Assembly (NCBI GenBank): GCA_944325535.1
Contig: CALVAL010000005.1
Span: forward strand, 1-48,522
From: Candidatus Gastranaerophilales bacterium
GTDB taxonomy: Bacteria > Cyanobacteriota > Vampirovibrionia > Gastranaerophilales > Gastranaerophilaceae
Length of the DNA: 48,522 nt
Direction of reading: 5' to 3'
Part shown: positions 34,000-42,621 of the stretch, one piece after another
Position numbering within the stretch: position 1 is the first letter of the stretch
Layout of the letters: every line of letters starts with the position of its first letter
Notes under the pieces: model-generated
Told to the model about the DNA's origin: nothing
What the model saw: only the letters and a program-made list of their open reading frames with translations
Database searches by the model: none
Program-made: the position numbers and the translations under genes

Positions 34000-34605
34000 C
34001 TAAAGCTCTTTTGTTTTATAAATAAAATAGCCTTCGTAATTGTAACTTGCATCAATACCTTTCATATAGACCTCTCTATCGTCTATCTGACTAGTCAATG
34101 CTTGTTTTAACAATTCTCTAATTTCAACATCCTTAATAGGACTTCGCTCCATTGCAAGCAAATAATCCTCTTTATCAACCATATTCCAATCAACGACTTT
34201 ACCGATTTCCTTCTTCAAAATCAAATCCAGCCAAATACGAGTACTTCTTCCATTCCCCTCTCTAAAAGGATGAGCAACGTTCATTTCTACAGATTTTGCG
34301 CTTATTTCTTAATAAGTCGATTGAGGCATTTTTTCAATATGCTCTAAAGCTTGTTTCAAATACATTACAGGTGCAAAACGAAAATTACCTTTTGCAATAT
34401 TGACATCTCTAATTTCACCTGCAAAGTAGTAAATGTCATCAAACAAATATTTATGAATTTTGGATAGCGTATCAAAAGTTCCAGCTTCGAACGAATCAAG
34501 TAAACCTTTTTCAAACAATTCAAGAGCTTTTTTCTTACTTATCTTTTCTTCTTGACGAGCAAGTTCTGCTGAATCATTAATACCAAGCTTGTTTTCTAAA
34601 ACCAT
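34000..34605 (-). pseudogene. Fic AMP-transferase gene with one in-frame stop
   Basis: Two consecutive frames are actually one. Residues 1-98 (VLENKLGINDSAELARQEEK ... YLKQALEHIEKMPQSTY) end in TAA at 34311-34309. The same frame then continues [24 protein letters not shown] with no further stop to the end at 34000. HPFREGNGR is the intact Fic motif. Fic proteins transfer AMP from ATP to target proteins. Full length would be about 201 residues. Either a point change to TAA inactivated it or there is a sequence error; independent restart at the internal ATG (34284), just before the motif, would not give a whole fold. Confidence 0.87.
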
Positions 34606-34655
34606 ATAATACCTTCCAACACTATTGTACCATATAAAGCTCTTTTATTGAAACC

Positions 34656-34823
34656 CTAAGCTTTGTTTTCCTCTTTTTCTAATGAATCTTTTAGATAAAT
34701 TAAGTTACTAATTACACTCACTTCGCTCATAATATCCGCAACACTTTCATGCAAATACTGCAAGCTTTCATGCAAGCCATCAATTCTTCTATCAATTTTT
34801 CTCTCTAATTTCGCTTTTAACAT
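34656..34823 (-). CDS. Small coiled-coil protein (55 residues)
   Basis: An open frame begins with ATG at 34823 after AAAGGATT and gives 55 residues: MLKAKLERKIDRRIDGLHES, QYLHESVADIMSEVS, then NLIYLKDSLEKEENKA. The heptad spacing of Leu/Ile indicates a coiled coil. It includes a repeated LHES motif (LHESLQ, LHESVA). Function unknown; it sits between the fic remnant and an HTH gene on the other strand. Fair coding support from the ribosome binding site and composition only. Confidence 0.55.
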   Translation of the reverse strand: MLKAKLERKIDRRIDGLHESLQYLHESVADIMSEVSVISNLIYLKDSLEKEENKA

Positions 34824-34868
34824 ATTTTCCAATCCTTTCTAAATAATATAAATTAAAACCTCACCCTA

Positions 34869-34891
34869 CCCCTCTCCTATTAGGAGAGGGG
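34869..34891. other. GC-rich palindrome
   Basis: CCCCTCTCCTA faces TAGGAGAGGGG with a 1 nt centre: an 11 bp stem, unusually GC-rich for this DNA, without a T-run. It sits between divergent small genes. It could be a REP-like unit or protein site. Confidence 0.5.
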
Positions 34892-34987
34892 ATTATTATC
34901 AATAAAAAATACTCTTTTTAAAGAAATTAATAGTCTATAGTCTATTAAAAGAGATTATAGACTATCGATTAAATACTGTCAAGAATA

Positions 34988-34993
34988 TAAAAT
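34988..34993 (+). promoter_or_regulatory. -10 box of a leaderless promoter (HTH gene)
   Basis: TAAAAT, 6 nt (ACTACT), ATG at 35000; no ribosome binding site in between. Confidence 0.5.
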
Positions 34994-34999
34994 ACTACT

Positions 35000-35221
35000 A
35001 TGGACGAACAAAAAATATTAGAGAATTTTGGATTACATTTCAAACTATACAGAACAAAATTGAAAATTACCCAAGATATGGTAGTTGACAGAACTGGTTT
35101 CAGCAAAAGCTATATAAGCAATGTTGAATGTGCGAAACATAACCTCTCGCTTGTAAACGCTATCAAACTTGCAAATGTTGTCGGTAAAACCATAGAAGAA
35201 ATGGTTGCGGACTTAGATTAA
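35000..35221 (+). CDS. XRE-family HTH regulator
   Basis: The 73-residue protein is a single Cro/C1-type HTH domain: FGLHFKLYRTKLKITQDMVV, DRTGFSKSYISNVECAKHNL, then LVNAIKLANVVGKTIEEMVADL. Helix 2/3 with SKSYISNVE is the recognition region. Such lone domains are often regulators of toxin-antitoxin or restriction units, but no clear partner is beside it. The gene is convergent with uvrA, 17 bp apart. Confidence 0.87.
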   Translation: MDEQKILENFGLHFKLYRTKLKITQDMVVDRTGFSKSYISNVECAKHNLSLVNAIKLANVVGKTIEEMVADLD

Positions 35222-35238
35222 ATTTTTCTAATCATTAC

Positions 35239-38061
35239 TTATTCAAAAAAAGATTTCAAATACTGACCGGTATATGATTTTTTATTATCAATAATTTCTC
35301 TAGGAGTACCGCAAGCAACAATTTCCCCACCGGCATTTCCGCCTTCAGGACCTAAATCGATAATATAATCAGCAACTTTTATCAAATCCAAGTTATGCTC
35401 AATAATCAAAATCGTATTTCCATTATCTGCAAGCTTTTGAATAATTTTTATTAATTTGTCCAAATCATGCCAGTGAAGCCCAACAGATGGTTCATCTAAA
35501 AGATAAAGAGTCTTTCCAGTAGCACGTTTATTCAATTCAGCTGCAAGCTTAATTCTTTGTGCTTCACCACCTGAAAGAGTCGTAGCACTTTGTCCTAACT
35601 TAATATAGTCAAGTCCGACATCATTTAAGGTTTTGAGTTTATTCGCTATTTGAGGAATATTTTCAAAAAACTCATAAGCTTCTTTAACACTCATTTCTAA
35701 AACATCAGAAATTGTTTTACCTTTGTATTTAACTTCTAAAGTTTCGTTATTATATCTTTTGCCCTTGCAGACATCACATTTAACATAAACATCTGATAAG
35801 AAATTCATTTCTATTTTTAAAACGCCATCACCTGCACAAGCCTCACAGCGTCCGCCTTTCACATTAAAACTAAATCTTCCAGGCTTGTATCCTCGCATTT
35901 TTGCTTCATTAGTTTTTGCAAAAAGCTCACGAATCGGAGTAAATACGTCAGTATAAGTTGCAGGATTTGAACGTGGAGTTCTTCCAATCGGAGATTGGTC
36001 TATATCAATAATTTTATCTAAATGTTCAAACCCTAAAATTTCATCAACGCCTTGAGGTTTTGGTTTGTTCTTTCTTAACTTATGCAAAGCATACTCATAA
36101 ATCAGATCTTGCATCAATGTTGATTTTCCGGAACCTGAGACTCCTGTTAAAACAACAATTTTACCTAATGGAATATCTAAATCTATATTTTTTAAGTTAT
36201 TCAAATGAGCATTTCTTATTTGTAAAAACTCTCCATTCCCTTCTCTTATTTTTTTAGGCAAAGGAATGTGATATTCTCCGCTTAAATATTTACCGGTGAT
36301 GGAATCTTCAGCTTTAATAATATCCTCAACAGTTCCTTGAGCAATAATATTACCACCGTTTACTCCGGCTTTAGGACCAATATCCACGATATAATCAGCA
36401 TTTCTAATTGTATCTTCATCATGTTCTACTACAATTAAGGAATTACCCATATTTCTTAATTTAAGCAAAGTTTTGATTAAGCGTTCATTATCTCTTTGAT
36501 GCAGACCAATTGAAGGTTCATCTAAAACGTATAACACTCCTGAAAGTCCGCTTCCGATTTGTGTTGCAAGTCTGATTCTTTGAGCTTCACCCCCTGATAA
36601 TGTTCCTGATGTTCTTGCTAGAGTCAAATAATTAAGCCCTACATCACATAAGAACTTTAATCTAGCTCTAATTTCATCTAAAATTTGTTTCCCGATTTTC
36701 ATTTGGAAATCAGAAAGAGTCAAATACAAATCCGTTATAAATTCCAACTCTTTATCAATAGGCATTAAGCAAAATTCATGAATATTTTTGCCATTAATAC
36801 GAACAGCTAGAGGGAAAGGCTTAAGTCTTGCACCACCGCATTTCTCACAAGGAGTTGTTACCATGTATTTTTCAATTTCAGCTTTCCAATACTCACTATC
36901 TACATTGTAGTGTTTCATTAAAAATGGAATTACCCCAATAAATTTTTGCAAAGTTGTACGGTATCTTTTTGAGCCAAATTCGCGAATACGCATAGGAATT
37001 CTCTCATCTGAGCCATACAAAATAATTTGCTGATGTTCTTCTGGCATATCTTTAAATGGAATATCAAAATCCATTTTATATTCTACTTTGACAGCATTTA
37101 AAACATCTTCATAATACCCCGTAGAGGACTTACTCCAAGGGTAAATTGCTCCATCTTTTATACTCTTATCTCTATCAGGGACTACTAAATCAGGATCAAT
37201 CTTAAAATCAACTCCAATCCCACCGCATTTTTCACAAGCACCATAAGGAGCGTTGAAAGAAAATATGCGAGGAGTCAATTCTTCAAAGCTTAAATTACAA
37301 TCAGGACAAGCTAGCTTTTCGCTATAAATTAATTCCTCTCCTCCAATAACATCAATATTTGTAACTCCATCAGCTTTTTTTAGAGCAATTTGTACACTAT
37401 CAGCTATTCTAGATTTAGCTTCCGGTTTTACAACAACACGGTCTACTACGACAGAAATCGTATGAGCTTTAGTTTTAGCGAGCTTTATTTCATCCTCATC
37501 AAGATTATAAATTTCACCATCAACTTTTACCCTAACAAAGCCTTCTTGTTTTAATTCTTCAAATAAAGATTGAAACTCACCTTTTTTCCCTTTAGCAAGT
37601 GGAGCAAGAATTTGGATTTTTGTTCCAGTCTCTAATTTTAGAATACTATTTACAATTTCATCAATAGTCTGTGGCTTAATAGGCTTACCGCATTTTGGAC
37701 AAAACGGAGTCCCAACTCTTGCATATAAAAGTCTTAAGTAATCATAAATTTCAGTAACAGTCCCAACAGTTGAGCGTGGATTGTTACTTGTTGATTTTTG
37801 GTCAATTGAAATTGCAGGAGTAAGTCCGTCAATATAATCTACATCAGGTTTATCCATCTGCCCTAAAAACTGACGAGCATACGTAGAAAGGCTCTCGATA
37901 TAACGTCTTTGACCTTCCGCAAAAATAGTATCAAAAGCGAGCGAACTTTTACCAGAACCTGATACACCAGTAAATACAACCAGCTCGTTCCTTGGTATTT
38001 CCAAGGAAACATTTTTCAAATTATGTTCTCTTGCACCCTTAATCGTAATTTTGTCTGACAT
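35239..38061 (-). CDS. uvrA: UvrA excinuclease ATPase subunit
   Basis: Full-length UvrA (about 940 residues). Two ABC ATPase modules are seen: Walker [11 protein letters not shown] near 34 and GVSGSGKST near 645; signature LSGGEAQRI twice, with LDEPSIGLH and LDEPSVGLH Walker B boxes. Zinc-finger cysteines (CPKCGKP, CPDCN, CEKCGG, CEACAG, CDVCKG) are present. UvrA recognises DNA damage and loads UvrB. The ATG at 38061 ([12 protein letters not shown]) is preferred over the TTG two codons upstream, since TATAAT with TG one base before it lies exactly 6 nt from that ATG. uvrC is 5 kb away on the same strand, not in an operon with it. Confidence 0.97.
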   Translation of the reverse strand: MSDKITIKGAREHNLKNVSLEIPRNELVVFTGVSGSGKSSLAFDTIFAEGQRRYIESLSTYARQFLGQMDKPDVDYIDGLTPAISIDQKSTSNNPRSTVGTVTEIYDYLRLLYARVGTPFCPKCGKPIKPQTIDEIVNSILKLETGTKIQILAPLAKGKKGEFQSLFEELKQEGFVRVKVDGEIYNLDEDEIKLAKTKAHTISVVVDRVVVKPEAKSRIADSVQIALKKADGVTNIDVIGGEELIYSEKLACPDCNLSFEELTPRIFSFNAPYGACEKCGGIGVDFKIDPDLVVPDRDKSIKDGAIYPWSKSSTGYYEDVLNAVKVEYKMDFDIPFKDMPEEHQQIILYGSDERIPMRIREFGSKRYRTTLQKFIGVIPFLMKHYNVDSEYWKAEIEKYMVTTPCEKCGGARLKPFPLAVRINGKNIHEFCLMPIDKELEFITDLYLTLSDFQMKIGKQILDEIRARLKFLCDVGLNYLTLARTSGTLSGGEAQRIRLATQIGSGLSGVLYVLDEPSIGLHQRDNERLIKTLLKLRNMGNSLIVVEHDEDTIRNADYIVDIGPKAGVNGGNIIAQGTVEDIIKAEDSITGKYLSGEYHIPLPKKIREGNGEFLQIRNAHLNNLKNIDLDIPLGKIVVLTGVSGSGKSTLMQDLIYEYALHKLRKNKPKPQGVDEILGFEHLDKIIDIDQSPIGRTPRSNPATYTDVFTPIRELFAKTNEAKMRGYKPGRFSFNVKGGRCEACAGDGVLKIEMNFLSDVYVKCDVCKGKRYNNETLEVKYKGKTISDVLEMSVKEAYEFFENIPQIANKLKTLNDVGLDYIKLGQSATTLSGGEAQRIKLAAELNKRATGKTLYLLDEPSVGLHWHDLDKLIKIIQKLADNGNTILIIEHNLDLIKVADYIIDLGPEGGNAGGEIVACGTPREIIDNKKSYTGQYLKSFFE

Positions 38062-38067
38062 ACTCAA

Positions 38068-38076
38068 ATTATATCA
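38068..38076 (-). promoter_or_regulatory. Extended -10 box of a leaderless uvrA promoter
   Basis: Minus-strand TGATATAAT is an extended -10; the hexamer ends 6 nt before the ATG. No Shine-Dalgarno sequence. Confidence 0.55.
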
Positions 38077-39058
38077 CGTGAAATATTTTTAAACGAATTT
38101 TAGTCACAATCTTCTTAATAAAAGACATATTACAATCCCCAATTCCTGCAATTTTTTTCATCATCATAAATTTATCAAGATAAGATGTATTTAACCTATG
38201 CCCAGCTTCATCAATAAATTCTGTAAATGTCTTTTCTGAAGTAGAAATTCCGACTTTTTTAGCTGCAGAAACACATTTTTCAAAAACTATTCGTGTATTT
38301 TTAATAAAATCTTTTTTCTCCTGCTCGTTCATACCTTTCATATATTTTACATAATTATGATAATCTACAAGCGGACAAAACATATCATAAACGGTATTTC
38401 TACCCATATCAGGCTCATATTTGTACGAATCTATTATATTAATTCTTTTATTCTTATAATCCAAAAGATAATTATTAGGATTAAAGCTGTCAGCTTTATA
38501 CCCATTTTTGTCAATTGTTTTAAGCATTTCTGCATATTTTATAAAACTTTCCTCTGGTAAATCCTTTATAAAATTTAAGTCTTTAATAAATTTTTCTACT
38601 TCTTTTCTACTTATTGTTATATCAACATAATCAGGCTTCCTTTTAGCCCAATCTTGAAAAGAGAGAGGAATCCCGAATACACGCTTTAAAATTGTATACC
38701 TATCTCCTATACGAGCAATTTCCTGACCTAAATTTTGAGGCGCAAAAACATCTGGTAATTGTTTTAATGCTCTGTTTTTATCATTAAAAGAAATATTTAA
38801 TTTTTTTATAACCCATTTCTTCAACTTAGGATTTGTAAAAGCATAAACCCCTTCACAATTTGAACCGGAACCAAGCATATTTTCTTGAGTACAATTTTTT
38901 AAAACATCACGCTCTTTTGCCTTTTTAAAAGCAGCTTTAAAGCTATCATATCCACAGCTATCATACTCTGATACTACAGCATTTAAGAAGAGTCTACAGT
39001 CTTCTTGAGAAGGGTTCATTATTGGTTTTTTACCGATATTTAATTTTGTTATGTTCAT
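38069..39058 (-). CDS. Divergent protein kinase-like protein
   Basis: From ATG at 39058 the protein has 329 residues. It resembles the protein kinase/aminoglycoside phosphotransferase fold: a glycine loop [14 protein letters not shown], an ATP-type Lys in WVIKKLN, and [18 protein letters not shown] followed by [11 protein letters not shown], which parallels D.NPxN..LD ... IDxD. The His-x-Asp catalytic motif is not canonical, and the DFG counterpart reads IDS. It may be a kinase, a pseudokinase or a nucleotidyl transferase of that fold. The stop is 8 bp upstream of the uvrA ATG, so its end overlaps the uvrA promoter. There is no signal peptide. Confidence 0.6.
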   Translation of the reverse strand: MNITKLNIGKKPIMNPSQEDCRLFLNAVVSEYDSCGYDSFKAAFKKAKERDVLKNCTQENMLGSGSNCEGVYAFTNPKLKKWVIKKLNISFNDKNRALKQLPDVFAPQNLGQEIARIGDRYTILKRVFGIPLSFQDWAKRKPDYVDITISRKEVEKFIKDLNFIKDLPEESFIKYAEMLKTIDKNGYKADSFNPNNYLLDYKNKRINIIDSYKYEPDMGRNTVYDMFCPLVDYHNYVKYMKGMNEQEKKDFIKNTRIVFEKCVSAAKKVGISTSEKTFTEFIDEAGHRLNTSYLDKFMMMKKIAGIGDCNMSFIKKIVTKIRLKIFHVI

Positions 39059-39103
39059 ACAACTTTCCACTTATATAAACAATGTAAAAATTTTTTTTGC
39101 CAC

Positions 39104-39121
39104 CTAGACCATCTGGTCTAG
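39104..39121. promoter_or_regulatory. Palindrome between divergent genes
   Basis: CTAGACCA and TGGTCTAG pair around a 2 nt centre, with A-rich sequence after it and a T-run before it. It lies in the 200 bp gap between the kinase-like gene and the flagellar cluster and could be a regulator site. The rest of the gap shows no clear sigma-28 or sigma-54 boxes. Confidence 0.45.
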
Positions 39122-39258
39122 ATGAATAAAAAAAATCTAATCCAAGGATTGATGTTGCTTGTCCGAAAATATATTACACTTTTATTGGGAAGAAATATCC
39201 TAAAATTGTAGAAAAATAGACTTGGGTAAGTAGAAAAATAAGAGGAAGGTGACGTAAG

Positions 39259-39804
39259 ATGAATCTTACGAGCTTAGATATAACATTACAAAGAATAAAT
39301 ATGATTGAAAATCAATTTCAATCACTTATGTCTTATGGTGCTAAGCCTGATGCAGATTTTCAAAAAATCCTCGACTCCTCTATTTCTAGCAAGAAAAATT
39401 CTACAGAAACCTCAAGAGCTGAAATCAACGAATTAATAGAAAAATATGCAGAAAAAAACGGCTTAGATGCTGATTTTGTAAAAGCTGTAGTAAAACAAGA
39501 ATCAGGATTTAATCCAAATGCAACATCTCATTGCGGAGCAATGGGACTAATGCAGTTAATGCCATCAACTGCTGAAGGTCTTGGTGTTACTAATGCTTAT
39601 GATGCAGAACAAAATATTCAAGGTGGCACAAAGTATTTAAAAGGTTTAATGGATAGATTTGATAATAACAAGTCATTAGCATTAGCTGCATATAATGCTG
39701 GACCTAATGCAGTAAAAAAATATGGTGGAATTCCGCCATATATGGAAACACAAAATTACGTAAAAAGTGTTTTAAACAACTATGACAAAATGAAAGGGGG
39801 GTAA
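39259..39804 (+). CDS. Flagellar lytic transglycosylase (SLT domain)
   Basis: The 181-residue protein has a soluble lytic transglycosylase domain: VVKQESGFNPNA (catalytic Glu about 78), GAMGLMQLMPSTAEGLG, and LAAYNAGPNAVKKYGG. No signal peptide is present; the N-terminal 60 residues look like a flagellar-export type leader. It cleaves peptidoglycan, most likely to let the flagellar rod pass the wall. It provides the muramidase activity that FlgJ has in other bacteria, since the FlgJ here lacks that domain. Its TAA is followed directly by the ATG of a mini-ORF. Confidence 0.92.
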   Translation: MNLTSLDITLQRINMIENQFQSLMSYGAKPDADFQKILDSSISSKKNSTETSRAEINELIEKYAEKNGLDADFVKAVVKQESGFNPNATSHCGAMGLMQLMPSTAEGLGVTNAYDAEQNIQGGTKYLKGLMDRFDNNKSLALAAYNAGPNAVKKYGGIPPYMETQNYVKSVLNNYDKMKGG

Positions 39805-39967
39805 ATGTATACTAGATTGATTTTAACCCGCCTAGCAAAAAAGAAAGGAGCGGGGTAAATGTACAATAGATTGATTTTAACCCGCTTAGCAAAAAAGAAA
39901 GGAGCGGGAGTAAATGTACAATAGATTGAATTTAACCCGCCTAGTAAAAAAGAAAGGAGCGAAGTAA
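39805..39967 (+). repeat. Three tandem 54/55 bp repeats, each a mini-ORF with its own ribosome binding site
   Basis: Between the transglycosylase stop and flgF lie three near-identical units. Each encodes a short basic peptide and carries AAAGGAG near its end, 7-9 nt before the next ATG. Unit 1 (39805-39858) gives MYTRLILTRLAKKKGAG; unit 2 (39859-39924) is four residues longer owing to one extra A; unit 3 (39914-39967) gives MYNRLNLTRLVKKKGAK. Unit 1 begins immediately after the previous stop, and unit 3's TAA overlaps the flgF ATG by 1 bp. ACCCGC and GCGGG(G)T within units 1 and 2 can pair around the binding site; unit 3 has lost that pairing. Confidence 0.85.
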
Positions 39968-40794
39968 TGATAGTAAGAAGTTTTGAATCAGCTGCTAACG
40001 GCATGCTCGCTCTTATGGATATGAACGATAATACTGCTAATAATTTAGCAAACGTTAATACAGTAGGGTATAAAAAAGGTTCTTTAAGATTCAAAGATGT
40101 TATGGAATCAGCTGTATATAACAAAGAAGGCTCTGTAGTTCGTAATCATTCTAATGAATATATTGGAAGCTTAAGTTGCGGAAGTCAGAGTATGCAATAT
40201 ACTCACGATTTTTCACAAGGAGCTTTGACAAAGACATCAAATCCTTATGATGTTGCAATCGAAGGCGATGGATTCTTTAAAATCCAAGATGCAGAGGGAA
40301 ATGTTTCATATACTCGTAACGGATCATTCGTTGTGGATAGAGGATATTGGCTTAAAACAAAACAAGGGGAATTTGTTTTAGATATCAATAATAGAAGAAT
40401 TAGAATGCTTCCTGAAGATATGGATGATGAAACTATTTTTAGAGATAGAAAAGATATCGTAATTGCGGAAAACGGAAATATTGAAATTAATTCATATAAT
40501 CAAAAGATTCCGCTTCAGACTATTGGAGTATACGATTTTGCAGATAAAGATGACTTATTTGAAATCGGAGATGCAAAATTTGTACCAAGAGATCTTGTAA
40601 ATAATCCAGAATTACGTTCAGAAAAATTTACAGTACAACAAGGAATGTTAGAGCTCTCAAACTCAAATGTAATCAAAGAAATGATTAATACAATTAATAC
40701 AACAAGGAATTATGAGAGCTTGACAAAACTTGTAAGTACAAATAGCGATATGCTAACAACAGCTGTCTCTGTAGGGAGAATAAGAACAAGCTAA
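39967..40794 (+). CDS. flgF: Flagellar basal-body rod protein FlgF
   Basis: The 275-residue protein starts VRSFESAANGMLALMDMNDN, with the rod-family motif NTANNLANVNTVGYKKG, and carries NPYDVAIEGDGFFKI in the D1 region. It ends with a FlgG-like helix SNVIKEMINTINTTRNYESL. These are common to FlgF/FlgG. It comes before the clear flgG and differs from it in the middle, as FlgF should. It builds the proximal part of the rod across the periplasm. Its ATG overlaps the third mini-ORF by 1 bp. Confidence 0.92.
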   Translation: MIVRSFESAANGMLALMDMNDNTANNLANVNTVGYKKGSLRFKDVMESAVYNKEGSVVRNHSNEYIGSLSCGSQSMQYTHDFSQGALTKTSNPYDVAIEGDGFFKIQDAEGNVSYTRNGSFVVDRGYWLKTKQGEFVLDINNRRIRMLPEDMDDETIFRDRKDIVIAENGNIEINSYNQKIPLQTIGVYDFADKDDLFEIGDAKFVPRDLVNNPELRSEKFTVQQGMLELSNSNVIKEMINTINTTRNYESLTKLVSTNSDMLTTAVSVGRIRTS

Positions 40795-40869
40795 TACAAT
40801 TAAGTTTTTAGGATAAAAATCGTCAACAGGGGTAAGGTTACCAGACTAAAATGAGGAAAAGAGGATAAA

Positions 40870-41655
40870 ATGTTAAGAGCATTAACAACAGCAGCAACAG
40901 GTATGATAGCACAACAAAACTATCTTGATGTAATTGCAAACAACGTAGCAAACGTCAATACTACTGCATTCAAACAATCAAGAATAGAATTTCAAGATTT
41001 GCTATCTCAAGCAGTAAGAACTCCTGGTGCATTAATGAACCAAGGTACTTACCAACCTGTAGGTATTGAAATCGGGCTTGGTGTAAAAACAGCTGCAACT
41101 ACACGTGTATTCACTCAAGGTGTTGCAATTTCAACAGGTCGTCAACTTGATATCGAAATCGAAGGGGAAGGTTTCTTACAAGTAATGAAAGAAGACGGCT
41201 CACTTGCTTATACTCGTGATGGTTGCTTACAAGTAGACTCTTTAGGTCAATTATGTACTAATGATGGGCTTTTGATTCAACCTTCAGTTTCAATTCCAAG
41301 AGATGCTACTGAAATTACGATTACTCAAGACGGTAATATATCAGTAACACTTCCTGGACAGACTCAACAATCTATTGTTGGTTCTCTTCAATTGGTAAAA
41401 TTCCAAAACCCTTCAGGTCTTTTATCAATCGGACATAATTTGTATAAAGAAACTCAAGCATCAGGGAACCCTGTTCAAGATACACCTGGACAAAACGGTT
41501 TGGGTTTGATTCAACAAGGTATGCTTGAAGGCTCTAACGTTCAAATTGTTGATGAATTAGTTGGTTTGATTAAAGCAGAAAGAGCTTTTGAATCTAATTC
41601 AAAAATAATTAACTCTTCAAGCAATATTCTTCAATTAACTAATAACATGTCTTAG
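40870..41655 (+). CDS. flgG: Flagellar distal rod protein FlgG
   Basis: The 261-residue protein has the canonical LRALTTAATGMIAQQ start, DVIANNVANVNTTAFKQS, the FlgG mid-motif LDIEIEGEGFLQV and the end GSNVQIVDELVGLIKAERAF. These match FlgG, whose usual length is 260-263. It forms the distal rod beneath the hook. It has an AAAGAGG ribosome binding site; the first of the heptamer-repeat spacers follows it. Confidence 0.97.
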   Translation: MLRALTTAATGMIAQQNYLDVIANNVANVNTTAFKQSRIEFQDLLSQAVRTPGALMNQGTYQPVGIEIGLGVKTAATTRVFTQGVAISTGRQLDIEIEGEGFLQVMKEDGSLAYTRDGCLQVDSLGQLCTNDGLLIQPSVSIPRDATEITITQDGNISVTLPGQTQQSIVGSLQLVKFQNPSGLLSIGHNLYKETQASGNPVQDTPGQNGLGLIQQGMLEGSNVQIVDELVGLIKAERAFESNSKIINSSSNILQLTNNMS

Positions 41656-41656
41656 G

Positions 41657-41700
41657 TTAGTGACTAGTGACTAGTGAATAGTGATTAGAATTTTGAAATA
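41657..41700 (+). repeat. Heptamer repeat spacer after flgG
   Basis: Variants of AGTGAAT/AGTGACT run in tandem (TTAGTGACTAGTGACTAGTGAATAG and on). The 7 bp period puts a TGA or TAG in each reading frame. Related blocks follow flgA, flgI and flgJ. Confidence 0.7.
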
Positions 41701-41741
41701 GGTTGGACTGATAAGCAAAACATAACAAATAAGGTAAGTAA

Positions 41742-42446
41742 ATGAAAAAATTTGTAGTAATAGCTTTAATAATGTTAGTAGGAAGTTTGGGAGCAAATGC
41801 CCAAATGCTATCTTCTAATGATGTTAAAGCTTCTGTTGCTCAAATTTTAGAAAACAACTACAAAAAATTAACATCAGGTGATGTAGAAGTTAAAGTTTCT
41901 GCAACACCATTTGCTCAATTACAATTACCAGATGGAAAAATATCTTATAAAATTGTATCAGGCGGAGATAAGATTTTACCTCGTGATATAAAAAGAGTTG
42001 ATGTTTATGTAAATAATGCTTTCATAAAATCTTTAAATTTGCCTGTACAAACAATTGTCTATGAAGAAGTTCTTGTAGCAAGTGATTTCATCGCAAGAGA
42101 ACAGACTTTAACTAAGGATTGTACAGAAGTAAAAAAAGTAGATGTTTCAATGAGAATGAATTATATTCTTACAGAAAAAATGTTAGAAAAAGAAATTACT
42201 ACTAAAAAAGCATTTCAAAAAGGTGAAATTATTGACAAAAGATTTGTAAAAATGCGTCCTGATGTAGCAAGAAATTCTGATGTAAGAATATTCTTTGTAT
42301 CAAATGGAGCAGTAATGATATCGATTGACGGAACTGCAATGATGGATGGAATGACCGGAGATTACGTCAATGTAGAAAACAAAAATTACAAAAAAGTGTA
42401 TAACGGAAAAGTAATTGGGGAAAATAAGGTTTTGGTAAATATATAA
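41742..42446 (+). CDS. flgA: P-ring assembly chaperone FlgA
   Basis: The 234-residue protein has a signal peptide (MKKFVVIALIMLVGSLGANA). An N-domain is followed by a SAF domain: LVASDFIAREQTL and FQKGEIIDKRFVKMRPDVAR, and near the end MTGDYVNVENKNYKKVYNGK. It is exported to the periplasm and helps FlgI polymerise around the rod. It stands directly before flgI, as is usual. The family is weakly conserved, so the call rests on SAF architecture plus position. Confidence 0.9.
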   Translation: MKKFVVIALIMLVGSLGANAQMLSSNDVKASVAQILENNYKKLTSGDVEVKVSATPFAQLQLPDGKISYKIVSGGDKILPRDIKRVDVYVNNAFIKSLNLPVQTIVYEEVLVASDFIAREQTLTKDCTEVKKVDVSMRMNYILTEKMLEKEITTKKAFQKGEIIDKRFVKMRPDVARNSDVRIFFVSNGAVMISIDGTAMMDGMTGDYVNVENKNYKKVYNGKVIGENKVLVNI

Positions 42447-42600
42447 AAAGTGATTAGTGAATAGTGAATAGATTAGTAAAAAGTGAAGTGCGAGGTGTGA
42501 TGAGTGAAGAGGGTGTTAAAAGTAGTAATTAGTAAATAGTGAATAGAAAAGAAAAATTTGAAATAAATTTCTCATTTCACCTCACTCCTCACTCATAACT
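42447..42600 (+). repeat. Heptamer repeats and inverted repeat between flgA and flgI
   Basis: AGTGATT/AGTGAAT heptamers are followed by GTGAAGTGCGAGGTG and later CACCTCACTCCTCAC, which can pair to a long imperfect stem. No gene is seen in this spacer. Confidence 0.6.
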
Positions 42601-42621
42601 CAAAACAAAAAAGGTAAGTAT

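Noticed and set aside
34309-34311. Recoding of the fic TAA
   Set aside because: TAA serves as the ordinary stop in many genes of the window, and no recoding structure is seen around it.
39122-39258. Sigma-28 or sigma-54 promoter for the flagellar cluster
   Set aside because: Fragments such as TCCGAAAA and TTGCTTG occur, but spacing to a partner box is wrong.
40847-40869. Five-codon frame (MRKRG) just before flgG
   Set aside because: Most likely just the purine-rich Shine-Dalgarno region read as codons; unlike the 39.8 kb repeats it is not duplicated.
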